A DNA stretch of 64,000 nt from Epiperipatus broadwayi (taxonomy: Eukaryota > Onychophora > Udeonychophora > Euonychophora > Peripatidae). This document shows, one piece after another, positions 23,373 through 35,190 of the stretch; position 1 is the stretch's first letter; each line of letters opens with the position of its first letter. Made by a program: the position numbers and the translations under genes. The notes below the pieces were generated by a model, which did no database searches, was not told where the DNA came from, and worked only from the letters and a program-made list of their open reading frames with translations. The stretch spans positions 1,435,456-1,499,455 of the forward strand of contig JAQFVV010012507.1 of the NCBI GenBank assembly GCA_028023455.1. The letters are read 5' to 3'.

Positions 23373-24798
23373 CTATTTATTACACAGATTATTTTGCAAA
23401 TTTATATCTTGCACTATAGTGCTAATTTCATCAACATTATCAGTCAATATAATATCTTCTGTCTTTTCTTCAATAATCTTATTAATATTTAATATAGCAT
23501 TATCCTGTGTACTATCAACATTAAAATTTCTTGAATATTTTAAATCTCCATAGAAAGGCAATATGACTGCTGACAAAGGCCAAATGTTACCAACCAAAAC
23601 TTTATCAGATTCAGATTCCTCTATAGATAAATAAAATGAAGAATATTTTTTAGATTTTGTATTCAGTTTATAACACACACTATTTATATCTAAAACATTT
23701 TTCAAATGAGCAGTCACATCTTCAACAGAGGTGTCATTATCCATTCTAGTTAGAAAAATTTTTTTAAATTTCTTTCTTGTCTTAACAGCTTTTAAAACAT
23801 GATTAACCTGATTTCCTATAATAGGTGAAGAACTTGAATTTTTAATATTTTTTATTCTTATTTTTACGATAAAATACAATTTTAAAACCATCCTTTTCTT
23901 TATCTGTACAATCTTTCAAATAAAAGGCATATGAGTTTTTAGAGGTGTTATCTTGATTAGAAATCCCAGACAATTCATCTGACGTTACATTTGTTTTCAT
24001 ATCTGACTGACCAACCTTTACTTTAATTGCTTTATTCTGCTGTTCATTAAATTTAGAACTTGATCTATCAGTGACACTAAAAACTGCCTCCTTTTTTAAT
24101 TGATCAACTCCTTCACTTCTATTTATAGTAGAAAGTGGAGGGAAATTTAAATCAGAAACAATAAGTTCAGGCATTTGCTTTTTTTTATGCTTTAAAATAA
24201 GTTGACTTTCTTTTTTATTAAAAACAACAGAATTTCTGTCTGTGCTTCTATAATCATTATTTTTATTTATATCCAAATTATTAACAGATGCATTTAATAA
24301 CATATTTTTTATAGTAATATTTTCTTCTTTCAATAATTTAATTTCACTTGATAAATCTGTAACAATATTTAAAATTCTATTCAATAAAAACGTAGATTTT
24401 TCACAAGATAAACAATTATTATCCATTTTAGATAGATTTTTTTCTCCTTTATCAAAATCACGATTAGATATAGCATTAATTTCTATTAATTTAGAAATAT
24501 CATTACCTTCATTTCCTAATAAATTTTGACCAAAAATATCCAAGTCTTGCGAATCATTTATATCTGATACAATAATCTCCATTTTGTTTTCATTGACTTC
24601 CATTACGTTATTACTATTTGAACTATGATTACATTTATCACAAATATAGGACTCCATTTCTATTTCATTTTTATGCAATATTATTCCATTAGATTTCAAA
24701 CATGTTTTATGAAACTTATTATTGCATTTAATACATTTAATTCTTGGCTGTTTTCCAAATATAAGATCACTGCAAAGAGCACATGGTGTACCTCCCAT
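23373..24798 (-). pseudogene. LINE ORF1: PHD-like zinc finger and RRM-like protein, one frameshift
   Basis: ORF1 proteins of this group bind element RNA and help target-primed insertion. The N-terminus has a PHD/C4HC3-like finger: CALC, then CIKC, FHKTC and CDKC at about residues 6-56. A long polar Asn/Lys/Ser-rich middle with a likely coiled-coil (LSSEIKLLKEENITIKNMLL, about residue 150) follows. The C-terminal part, in a second frame (23373-23891), has an RRM-like block (KIFLTRMDNDTSVEDVTAHL ... WPLSAVILPFYG), as in CR1/Jockey ORF1. A frameshift in an A-rich run near 23850 joins the two frames (about 460 residues in all). The start at 24798 gives the finger at the very N-terminus, as in relatives. 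Confidence 0.85.
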
Positions 24799-24811
24799 AG
24801 CACAGCAGAAT

Positions 24812-24812
<1 letters not shown>

Positions 24813-24883
<71 letters not shown>

Positions 24884-24888
24884 AATAA
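24813..24888. repeat. (AAT)n then (AAAT)n microsatellite at LINE 5' end
   Basis: About 20 AAT units followed by three TAAA units immediately upstream of the LINE ORF1 start. Confidence 0.95.
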
Positions 24889-25104
24889 TCAACTCACACA
24901 CACATTCATAAGCATAATAACATATCTACTCAGTCTAACATTACCTGTAAACCAACACCCTAGAATTGCATAATGATATTAAACATTAAAATTGTATACT
25001 AAATTCACACATCAACTTCCAAAGCATTTTCATTCATGATCATATGTAAATTATGCAAGGCTGATTTTACCCAGGTATGATAACACATTCTGTTATATTG
25101 GAAG

Positions 25105-25109
25105 AAGTA

Positions 25110-25172
<63 letters not shown>

Positions 25173-25275
25173 GTAATAGTAATAATAATAATGATGATGA
25201 TGATGATGATGAAGATTATGATGATGATGATGATAAGAATAATAATCTTGATAATAATGATAATAGTAGCTCTTA
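25105..25275. repeat. Compound microsatellite (AAT)n-(ATG)n
   Basis: AAT units from about 25110 give way to GATGAT units near 25190 and then mixed AAT/GAT. Frames across it code only Ile, Met or Tyr runs. Confidence 0.95.
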
Positions 25276-25816
25276 AAATAAACCTTTTCCTTATACTTTC
25301 TTACCAAATCCATCTTACATATGTGCACTATTATAAATATATTTTATAATATTATAAATAATAATAATAGGTAAGAATAAGTCATAAATTATAATTACAT
25401 AATAATAATAATTTCATATTTGTAAAACATATAAATACATGCTATATTTTCTTTACCCATCTAAATTAAGAATTAAAAGTTTTTTCATTTTAAAATGAAA
25501 TCAAACTTTTTAATTGAGAAGTCTTTTTGTTAATTTTTTTTAATAAAATATACCATAACACAGTCTTTCATTACTTTAAATAAAATAAATATGCACACAA
25601 CAGTCCAGAGCAAGAATGCTTTCATAGCATTGTCTATAATTGAAATATAAACTTAAATATAAATGAGCAGTATGCAAGCAATGTAAAGTTGACAATAAAT
25701 AAGTAATAAACAGTTCTTTTATAAAGTTAAACATTATTTCGTTATTATTAATGCATGAAATGAACTTGAATTATTTCTTCTTCAATAAAGCAATAAAAAA
25801 TATGCTTTAAATAAAT
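25276..25816. other. AT-rich intergenic, no gene seen
   Basis: No frames or repeat ends of note. Confidence 0.6.
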
Positions 25817-26109
25817 AGTAATATTTACTGAGGCTATCATCTTGAAAATATGCGTGTAAAAATGTGACAGTAGGTACCTCTACAGGTGTTTAATTACAAG
25901 CCTACACTATGGAAGTAAAGAGGGGGTTGTAAAAATATGACAGTAGGGACTTCTACAGGTGTTTAGCCACAAGCCTATGCTATGGAAGTAAAGAGGGGTT
26001 CCCCTCTTTACTTCCATAGCATAGGCTTGTGGTTAAACACCTGTAGAGGTCCCTACTGTCGCATTTTTACACACATATTCTCGATGTGATAGCCTCAGTA
26101 AATATTACT
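25817..26109. mobile_element. Fold-back MITE with near-perfect palindromic core
   Basis: The outer ends AGTAATATTTACTGAGGCTA and TAGCCTCAGTAAATATTACT are exact inverse copies. Inside, a roughly 73-bp unit (GTAAAAATGTGACAGTAGG...GGAAGTAAAGAGGGG) occurs twice in tandem, and the second copy is mirrored at once by its inverse across AAGAGGGG-TT-CCCCTCTT at about 26000. Arms 25925-25999 and 26002-26076 are almost identical. No coding capacity; target duplication not clear. Confidence 0.85.
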
Positions 26110-26907
26110 TACGTAATTAATGTGCGTTTAATAAATTTAAATAAATAGACAAATGAATTCTAATTTAATAATGTAATAACAATAAAATATTATTTTATTT
26201 GCATTGACAGAAAAACAAAAGAACAAAGTATTTTTTAAAAGTATTGAGAAGGTTGATCTGGATAACGTTCTCCATTAGAATTAGATAAAGCAGTTTAAAA
26301 CTATCACATTTTATTTTGTTTTTAAGACTTGTAATAATTTTTAAATAATTCACTACTGCAACTATTTTGGTTTGATAAATATATAACAGTTTTCAAACTT
26401 ATTTCTAATAAATTAATAATGACTGTCTTTCCTTAACTAAATTGTCCACATTAATGGTTTATTCTAAAGACAGAGGCAGAGCTTTATCAAAATATAGATA
26501 ACATTGTTAAGAACTAGAATTAGTGTTAGTAATGAAATTAAAAGTTATAGTAAAATGTTAATTAACTGATTTACTATCCAAAAGTTTGAATTATTGAAAT
26601 AGGTTTAAATAAACATGCATATCTTGACGTCTTATAGATTTCCAATAATTTTTTTCCTCAGGATGCTTTTATAATTTTGTTTACGAAATAATATAGTTGT
26701 TGCATCTTATTTCATAAATAGGTGAAACATGCATGGTAATGCAGTGCTTCAAAGATAACTTTAACTTTTTACTCAGAGTTTTAAACTGATAAAATAATAA
26801 GCAATTTAAATTAAGATGAACTTAAAAACTTTTAAAACTGATTAACTAAAAATAAGGTTTTTTTTAAAGATAATGTGTGTTGTTCCAGTTTTCCTTTTTA
26901 TAAATAC
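26110..26907. other. AT-rich intergenic, no gene seen
   Basis: Nothing recognised up to the LTR element. Confidence 0.6.
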
Positions 26908-26911
26908 CTAT

Positions 26912-28557
26912 TGTAACAAAACATTTTGTTACGCTCTTAGATTTTATGAGATTGCAGCATACGGTGGCCATTTGAGGGCACCACTAAGCATTTCTGCCTA
27001 GACCGTATTATAAATTTTCTATAATAATAGTTAATTTATTTATGAACGGCAATTACCAATTGCAAATCTTGAAATAATTTTCTTTAACGAACCAAAAGAA
27101 TACAAAATGAAATATAAGAATTAATTATAATAAATAATAAAAAAAAACAGATCGACGCTTAAATATTGTTGAAAGATTAATTACACCTTTATTCTATTTG
27201 TTGACTATTCCCTTCCCTCACATTTGTTGAACCAAACCTTCCGATCCTTTTTCTTTTCTAATCAAGAATTAACGTGTATTGTTCTCGAAGGAATATGCAC
27301 CGTCACTTTACCAATTATACAATATTTCATCAAATATCATGGTATATAACTATGAGTGAACTCAAGGGCGACTTACTATAAGAGTGTGTTTGTTAAAAAC
27401 ATACACACTCAAACCTTCTCTTTCTAACGTTAAATTTTTTATTTTAAATTTTTACTTGTCCTTAGATCGAGTATACAATTTCTTATTCCTATCTATACAT
27501 TATAAGAACAACAATCATAGAACTAAAGGTAAGTTTAATTAATAGAACGTCCCAAAAAAAATTATTAAATAAAAAAAACAATATAATGTGGATTAATTTG
27601 AAAGAGTAAATACATCTACTTAGAGATTACTTATCCCTCTCTTTTTATTGCTGAAACTTTGAGATATTTGAAGTGAAGGCTTTTCTTACTTTTTTAAAAT
27701 CTATTATGCAAGTGTCTCTTGAGATTATAACAAAAATAAAAGTCTATTTACCCTGATCAATCAGTGCAGATCCTGTGTGGGTGGAATATTTCATTCTATA
27801 TTCTTTGTGGTTTATCCGTGTCTTCTTTCAGTTTGTTCTCCTCAGCTAGCTCTCTATGTCTGGTATTTACAAAGCAGTTCCAGGTGGTAATAGGAAGAGG
27901 TCCCCAGCAGGGAAAGTTCTGTTAGATCTAACCACTCAACATTTTCTCCTTGCGCTTTATATATTGAAAAGTCTGAGCTGAATTGAAACTTATAGATTAG
28001 ATGTTGACCTCAGCAGAAATCCAATTAATTAGAACAAAGGGAAAGTCCATAATTTATAGTTTTTTTCTAAAGTTTCAGTTCACACCTTTAATATTCTCTT
28101 CTTTTATTTCATATTTTAAAATCCCAAAGAAACATTCCAATTGATCAGCGTAATAGATAGCATAAAAATACCTTCACTGACAAAGTCCCAACAATAGAAT
28201 TAATTCCTTTCTTTTCCCTTCTATCTTAAGAATTTTTTTTTAAAAAAAAAAACTAAACAAAAGACAAACTTTTCTCAAAAATGTAAGATTTTGATCTAAT
28301 TTATTCTAACTTCTTAAAACTCCATTTTAAAATTAAGTGTTAATTTATATTTTTTTTAAATTATGTATTATAAATGATATTTATATTTTAACAAATATAT
28401 ATATATATATGTGCGTATATATATATGAGCTGATAGAAAAGTACGTATTTATTTATTTCTAATAAAATAAGTTTATTACAATGTCTATATTTTATTTTTA
28501 TAAAATATGTGTGTATATATATGTATGATTATGAGCTGGCAGAAAAATACCAGCTCA
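26912..28557 (-). repeat. 3' LTR of the gag-only retrotransposon
   Basis: 1646 bp, aligning along its full length with the copy at 29725-31371; by eye the pair is in the mid-90s percent identical with a few small indels (for example about 12 bp missing near 27955 relative to the other LTR). In element orientation it starts TGAGCTGG and ends GTTACA. Confidence 0.93.
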
Positions 28558-28572
28558 TTGCACCCTTTTCCC
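28558..28572 (-). promoter_or_regulatory. Polypurine tract of the LTR element
   Basis: On the minus strand GGGAAAAGGGTGCAA lies directly before the 3' LTR (TGAGCTGG). Such a tract primes plus-strand DNA synthesis. A T-rich stretch precedes it, as often seen. Confidence 0.75.
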
Positions 28573-28603
28573 AAAAACAAAAAAAAAATTTAAAAAAAAA
28601 CTT

Positions 28604-29542
28604 TTAATCATGCCATGGAGTCTTTTCCCATTCTTTCTTAGTATTACAGTTACTCTTCCCCGCGGGTTCATTACAATTTCCCCACCTAACTTTAGAATCT
28701 TCCCCTTCTTTCGGCTCACTATACTCCATATCGCCTAAAATCTCTAGTGCTTCTTCTATTGACACACGTCGGTTCTCAGCCAACCTACGCTGAACCCCTA
28801 TCGGAAGATTATATCTTATAGTTCTTACAATCTGGAATTGATCCATCGGGTAAGCCTCCAGTGCTCTAAGTTTCACTGCCTGTCATTGAAAAAACTGGCT
28901 ATAGGTTTCATTTCTAACCGCTCCATATTTTTCCTGTGATGTTTTCATATGTATAGCCTCTTGTTTTTTCACGCTCCAGAAACTTCTCAGAATCATCGTT
29001 TTGTATTCTTGGAATGTTTGAGGGTTATAGTTCACCACCTTACACCATTCTTGAGCAGGACCACTTAAATGGCTTGTCACTATAATGACCTTCTCCTTTT
29101 CATTCGACTTATGGAAATAAAAAAAAATCATTTAAGCTATCCAAATAATCAAATAGGTTTTCTTTCCCATCACCTTTAAATACTCTTATTTGGATAAATT
29201 TTGCTAATTCTGGCCTTTCAGATTTAGCTTCTTCCTCTACTTCATTAAGTGTCCCTTCACTTTCTATCTTTTCTTCTGTAACCCTATTAATTTCGTAACC
29301 TGTGCTTGCTAGTTCCCCTTCATCTTTTTTCTTGCCATTTCTCTTTTCCTCATTCCTTTTTAATTTATTTACATCTTTTCTGAGGTCTTGAATCATTACT
29401 TTCATTTCTTTAATTTCTTTCCTATCTTTGATTACTATTTCTTTTAGCTCAGCAATAGCTTTTAGTATTTCTTCGAACTGATAACACTCGGGTTTTTAAA
29501 TGTTACCACTGGGCTTTCTATGGTACATTCATCTTCATTCAT
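28604..29542 (-). pseudogene. Broken gag of LTR retrotransposon
   Basis: Gag is the structural protein of the retrotransposon particle. From an ATG at 29542 the N-terminus is acidic, then a Lys/Glu-rich coiled-coil (about 29490-29340) and a polar linker. A Retrotrans_gag-like core follows: IQIRVFKGDGKENLFDYLDS, then LSGPAQEW, then FQEYKTMILRSF and a C-terminal helix region with YNLPIGVQRRL. No CCHC zinc knuckle is seen before the stop at 28604. There are two frameshifts (near 29480 and in a T run near 29120) and one in-frame TGA near 28880. The family is inferred from the core pattern. The reading frame is inactive as found. Confidence 0.75.
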
Positions 29543-29724
29543 TCTATTTCTTTTTTTCTTTGTTTCAAACTCAAAACTCTTTCCCACTGGGACACTAACT
29601 CCTCACTTTAACCAATCGAACCTGCCTTACCCCACTTTTACTTTAATCTCAAGCCGTTTATTTAGTTAATGAGTCCTACACGTTGAGACACCATTTTCTT
29701 TAATTTTTACCCACTCCTACCCTC

Positions 29725-31371
29725 TGAAACAAAACATTTTGTTACGCTCTTAAATTTTCTGAGATTGCAGCATATGGTGGTCATTTGAGGGCGCCACTAA
29801 GCATTTCTGCCTAGACCATATTATAAATTTTCTGTAATAACAGTTAATTTATTTACGAACGGCAATCACCAATTGCAAACCTTGAAATAATTTTCTTTAA
29901 CAAACCAAAAGAATACAAAATGAAATATACGAATTAATTATAATAAATAATAAAAAAAAACAGATCAACGCTTAAATATTGTTGAAAGATTTATTACAGC
30001 TTTATTCTATTTGTTGACTATTCCCTTCCCTCACATTTGTTGAACCAAATATCCCGATCCTTTTTCTTTTCTAATCAAGAATTAACGTGTATCATTCTCG
30101 AAGGAACATGCGCCATCACTTTACCAATTATACAATATTTCATCAAATATCATGGTATATAACTATGAGTGAATTCAAGGGCAACTTACTATAAGAGTGT
30201 GTTTGTTAAAAACAAATGCATTCAAACCTCCTCTTTCTAACGTTAAATCTTTTATCTTAAATTTTTACTTGTCCTTAGATTGAGTATACAATTTCTTATT
30301 CCTATCTATACATTATAAGAACAACAATCATAGAACTAAAGGTATGTTTAATTAATAGAATGTCCCAAAAAAAATTATTAAATAAAAAAAAACAATATAA
30401 TGTGGATTAATTTGAAAGAATAAATATATCTATTTAAAGATTGCATATCCCTCCCTTTCTATTGCTGAAACTTTGAGATATTTGAAGTGAATGCTTTTTT
30501 AAAATCTATTACGCAAATGTCTTTTGAGATTATAACAAAAATAAAAGTCTATTTACCCTGATCGATCAGTGCAGATCCTGTGTGGGTGGAATATTTCACT
30601 CTATATTCTTTGTGGTTTATCCGTGTCTTCTTTCAGTCTGTTCTCTTCAGCTAGCTCTCTATGTCCGGTATTTACAAAGCAGTTCCAGGTGGTAATAGGA
30701 AGAGGTTTCCAGCAGGGAAAGTTCTGTTAGATCTAGCCACTCAACATTTTCTTCTTGCACTTTGCAGATTTTTTTATATATTGAAAAGTCTGAGCCGAAT
30801 TGAAACTTATAGATTAGATATTGACCTTGGCAGAAATCCAATTAATTAGAACAAAAGGAAAGTCCGTAATTTATAGTTTTTTTCTAAAGTTTTAGTTCAC
30901 ACCTTTAATATTCTCTTCTTTTATTTCATATTTTAAAATCTCAAAGAAACATTCCAATTGATCAGAGTAATAGATAGCATAAAAATACCTTCACTGACAA
31001 AGCCCCAACAATAGAGTTGATTGCTTTCTTTTCCCTTCTATCTTAAGAATTTTTTTTTTTTAAAAAAAAAAAACTAAACAAAAGACAAACTTTTATCAAA
31101 AATGTAAGATCTTGATCTAATTTATTTTAACTTCTTAAAACTCCATTTTAAAATTAAGTGTTAATTTATATTTTTTTAAAATTATGTATTATAAAATGAT
31201 ATTTATATTTTAACAAATATATATATGTCCATATATATATGAGCTGATAGAAAAGTATGTGTTTATTTATTTCTAATAAAATAAGTTTATTACAATGTCT
31301 ATATTTTATTTTTACAAAATATGTGTGTATATATATGTATGATTATGAGCTGGCAGAAAAATACCAGCTCA
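29725..31371 (-). repeat. 5' LTR of the gag-only retrotransposon
   Basis: 1647 bp. In element orientation the first bases form a hairpin, GAGCTGG facing CCAGCTC over about 10 nt (31345-31371 on the plus strand), present in both LTRs. Promoter and polyadenylation signals should lie here but I cannot fix them. Confidence 0.93.
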
Positions 31372-32364
31372 CTATACATGTTGTTTTTTACTCCAATGTT
31401 GTCATATGGTATAATTCAACTATCCAATTGAAATATTAGAATGGGATCATTAATCATTAGCAGATTTTTAACCTTTCTAATTATCTAAGTCATTTATTTA
31501 TAGATTTTTGATCTTGAACATAATTAATTAAGACTTTCTAATCATATGATGTCTAGATAGTAAAATAACAAACTTTTATTAACTTTATTTAATTATTAAA
31601 TAAACCACTTATTCAATTTTAACAAAAAGTATTTATTTAAGTAAATTAAACTTATTTTATTCAAAATAAAACATTCTTTTATCTTTTAAGAGTTTGTTAA
31701 GATTGCACTTGTTTAAAGTACACTTTTTATAATAAATTACTTTTAATAATCCCTTTTTAAACTTTCCAATCTTTCAAGACACATGCACAAACACACATAT
31801 ATATATATATTAGATAAAACCAATATTTTAAAAACTTATTTAAGTTAAAATCTATTCCAATTTTATCTTTAAGTTTAATGTCTCAAATTATAACTTTAAA
31901 AAAAAATATCACATTAATTTGTACTTTATGAAATACTATTTTAACCTTTTAACTGCTAATTAAATCATTGGTTGTATGAGGTAAAAATCAAAGCTTTTAA
32001 TTGGCCAACTCACAAACTGAAGACAAAGCCTATTGTTAAAACATATTCGCCTATAATATTAAATTCAACTCAGATACGTTTATAAAAAGTATATTATTAA
32101 TTTTTCAGGTTATGAAGAAAACGAAAGTTCTTTCAAAAATAAATTGCTATTTATTTATTCTAAAATATTCAATTTCGGCAACATAAAAGCTATAATATAA
32201 ACAAAAAGATCGACTTTTACGTTATAGAAAAGTAAATATTTCTTTTTACTACAGCTTCAATATTTTTACAAAAATCTTCGATATTTTTCGAAAATAATTT
32301 TGTTTTTTAATTTATTTTTTAAAAATTATTTTTAATTTGTCAAATTATACTTTTTTAATACTTA

Positions 32365-32690
32365 AATCACATTCGAAATGAAAATCTCAGCGTTTATCTT
32401 TATTTTCTTTGATCAGGCGGTTTCTTTGTTCTTTCCAGCCAATCAGAATGTCTTTTTCGGCTGAGAGCTTGCTAAGAACCAATCACAAATAATGTTCTTT
32501 CTTTGTTTAGGTTTAAATGCATTTTTTTTATTTTTTACTTGTAAAATAAGTTGGAAGAGGTCACCATTGTACAGAACTTTTAAAAATCTCTTTAAAACGT
32601 ATCGAACGAATTTTTTAGCATAAGAATTGGCTGAGTTAGAGTGACGTCAACTGCTTACGAGAGGTCGCGTCAAAGACAGGCAAAGAGTTA
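32365..32690. promoter_or_regulatory. Candidate promoter-like block (CCAAT boxes, CRE)
   Basis: In about 330 bp of otherwise CpG-poor DNA there are GCCAATCAG (about 32438), ACCAATCAC (about 32477), an inverted ATTGGCT (about 32626) and TGACGTCA (about 32642), plus a local cluster of CpGs (GTATCGAACG, GAGGTCGCGTC). CCAAT and CRE sites bind NF-Y and CREB-type factors in animal promoters. No downstream gene was recognised on either side; it could also be an element promoter or chance. Confidence 0.3.
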
Positions 32691-33016
32691 AATGTATCTT
32701 ATTTTGAAAACGAGCAAAAAATAGAAACTTTATCACAAATTAATCATATTTTACAAATAGTAATAAAAACTTTATTTATTACACCTAATTAAAACACAAG
32801 ATACTCTAATTTTTATCTAAGTTTAAACTATTAAGTTTGAATTTTTTAAACAAATATTAACTAAGCTCATTAATATTTCTTAAGTAATTAATATTGAAAT
32901 ATATTTAATAAACTGTTTCATTAATAAATTAAAATTCTTAGTTACGATTTTATAGCTTAATAACAATGAAATTTATTTAAGTTAAATTTTTTTAAAAAAC
33001 TTTTATATATTCATTC

Positions 33017-33530
33017 ACTAAGGATTGTAACATGACCACAGAGATCGAAATTTTTGATACAAACTTCCTTAAACAGATAAATAGAACATGTTCTGAATGC
33101 AGACTAATGAATAGTCAATTATAACATTACAAACTGCAATTATACTTTTCAAATTGCACCCAAAGTATTATTTAAATAATATGTATTATAATGTTCAAGA
33201 CTAAATGGGTTTATAAGTAATCTTTAAAACCAGTCAATACTTAAAAAATCCCAATGTCAATAATAATCAACAATCTCAAATAGTTGTCAAAGCAACCTTC
33301 TTTTAATAATAAAGATGGAATCTCACCTTTATTTATGGTCAAATATATTTATATAGACACTAAAGAATGCAACTTGATGACAGAGATTAAAATTATTGAT
33401 AAGAAAATATTTAAATAAACCTCCATAAACAGGTAAATGTAGACTTATAAATAGTCAATTATAATTTTCAAATTGAACCCAAAGTATTACTTAAATAATA
33501 AATATAATAATGCACATTGGCTAAATCTCA
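33017..33530. repeat. Diverged direct duplication, period about 340 bp
   Basis: CACTAAGGATTGTAACATGA...AATAGTCAATTATAA...CACCCAAAGTATTA (33017-33210) recurs as CACTAAAGAATGCAACTTGA...AATAGTCAATTATAA...AACCCAAAGTATTA (33357-33530). Indels and many substitutions show it is old. Confidence 0.7.
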
Positions 33531-34229
33531 AAGAAAGCAAACGGATGGAAGTTTAGCAGAAAATGCAGTACCAAAATTAATAGCCTAATTCATCACATTG
33601 CTGAGAAGATCATTGCTTTACTAAATGAATAAACAAAAGAATTTAATTAAGATATCTCAGGTATATACATATATCAAGATTTAAGTATTACATGATTAGT
33701 TAATTATATTTATCTTTGGAATATTAAGTTTTTATAAAACTTAAAATAGAATAAGTTAAATGGCTACCTTGCTATCATTCTATAAATAAAGTTATAGATC
33801 TATTTTTTTTTCTAAACAATTTAATCAGACACTTGATCGTCATATAATAAATCATAACACAATACATCATATTTATCTTTCTTTGATGAGTATCACATGA
33901 TTTTTACAAACTATTCATTTCTCACAATAAAGATTTGAACATTACACAGACCTCTTTTTTCACCCTCAAAATCATGAGAAGGCAGAGACTCATACAAGTT
34001 AAGTTGTTAACTAAGAAAAAACAAATTTAGTCAACTGCAAATAATTAAAACAACCAATTTTCCAAAAACTTTATTGATAAATCACAAAATAATGCATTAT
34101 TTACAGTTAAGTGTATTATTCCAATTTTTATTTTTTCCTTTTTCTTTCGTTTTTTTTTTTTAAATTTAAATTACTTTTCTTGCTCAACAAATCTATAGTT
34201 TAATTATTCTCTAGATACTAATCTGTTTT

Positions 34230-34342
34230 TTTTTTTTTTCATATGTCATAGCATCGGCCGGGACGCGAACCCACAACCGTCTGCAACCAACTTCTTGCTT
34301 GCAAGGCGGGTGCGATGACCTCTCGGCTAACAACGCAAGACT
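34230..34342 (-). mobile_element. tRNA-derived SINE, copy 1 (head type A)
   Basis: Minus strand: a tRNA-like head with box A (TTAGCCGAGAGG) and box B (GGTTCGCGTCC), then GATGCTATGACATATG and poly(A). ACTAATCTGTTTT occurs at both ends (34217-34229, 34343-34355), a 13-bp target duplication. Transcribed by RNA polymerase III in such families and mobilised by LINE enzymes. Very short tail region for a SINE. Confidence 0.88.
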
Positions 34343-35190
34343 ACTAATCTGTTTTGAAATTGAAAAACTTCATTTTACTAATTATCTTACTAAATACAAA
34401 TGATTAATCTATGTGATGTAAATGATTGTTTTCTGATTGCATAATTGATCTTTATGTCAAGTGAAATGTAGTGAGTTTATAGAAGGGAGGAGGGTTGAAA
34501 TTTTTATTAGGAATCAAAGTTCATGCTAAGCCAAATGTTTTAAATAAAATTGTCACTTTTTGGTGATTTAACAATGTTTAAGATTTCATGTGAGCTTTAT
34601 TTTAAACATTACAACTGAATCAATTTCATGAATTGTATTTTTTCATTAAAAAAGAATACATGGCCAACAAAATTTGTTTGTTTCTTTAATCAAGATGTTG
34701 TATGTAATAGCTAGTATTAAAATGCTAGGATACTGTTTTTAAATTTTGCATTTAAATTTTTCATTTCTAATTTTGGTCTTCTTTGGTTTTAGTATTGTTT
34801 TTTAATAAAACTTAAAAATCCAAACACTCTTAATAATTAAGAACTAATTAGGCAACATTTATCAACAGATTTGCTCATTTTGAAATTATACTAACTTTAA
34901 TACGTGTATATATATATATATAATATGAAGTAAAGAGCAGATAGAAATATTCCTCTTACCTTACTGATATATAATATTTTTAATAAAAGTATTTTTAATA
35001 ATACTTAAATGATGTTAGAAAATTTACTGTAATATACAGTTTATTCAGAACATAGCACAAAATACTGTGTTGGTTATTACAAATATCTTCAACTGTCATC
35101 ATATCAAAACAATATTGCTTTATTTTTATAACAGCATAGATTACTGTCATATCACATTGATAAACAAGAGTATAATATCTTAAAACTTTA

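Larger units (their letters stand above)
20560..24812 (-). mobile_element. Jockey/CR1-type LINE, nearly full length
   Basis: A two-ORF non-LTR retrotransposon of about 4.25 kb. ORF1 begins at 24798, only about 14 bp from an ATT-type microsatellite; ORF2 ends at 20633; a 3' UTR of about 70 bp runs into (ATT)n in element orientation. Trinucleotide repeats flank both ends, so a target duplication cannot be distinguished. ORF1 stop and ORF2 start are about 6 nt apart. Damage is light: about one frameshift in ORF1 and about four shifts plus three stops in ORF2, suggesting fairly recent insertion. Confidence 0.9.
26912..31371 (-). mobile_element. Gag-only LTR retrotransposon (non-autonomous, Ty3/gypsy-like gag)
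   Basis: Two direct repeats of 1646 and 1647 bp (26912-28557 and 29725-31371) flank a 1167-bp interior. In element orientation the LTRs begin TGAGCTGG and end TTGTTACA or TTGTTTCA, so they are TG...CA. CTAT precedes (26908-26911) and follows (31372-31375) the whole element: a 4-bp target duplication. A polypurine tract touches the 3' LTR. The interior codes a broken gag on the minus strand and has no protease, RT, RNase H or integrase; it is too short for pol. Such an element would depend on enzymes from an autonomous relative. No tRNA primer site was fixed; a TGGTGTCTCAACG string lies about 35 nt inside the 5' LTR. Confidence 0.92.
31376..34216. other. AT-rich intergenic, no gene recognised
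   Basis: Short TA run at about 31797-31811. Two sub-features are listed apart: a CCAAT/CRE-bearing block near 32.4-32.7 kb and a diverged duplication near 33.0-33.5 kb. Otherwise nothing. Confidence 0.55.

Noticed and set aside
25005-25349. Met/Ile- and Tyr/His-rich frames
   Set aside because: Encoded by the (AAT)n-(ATG)n microsatellite.
29650-29724. tRNA primer-binding site TGGTGTCTCAACG of the LTR element
   Set aside because: It lies about 35 nt from the LTR, further than usual, and the matching tRNA cannot be named from the sequence.
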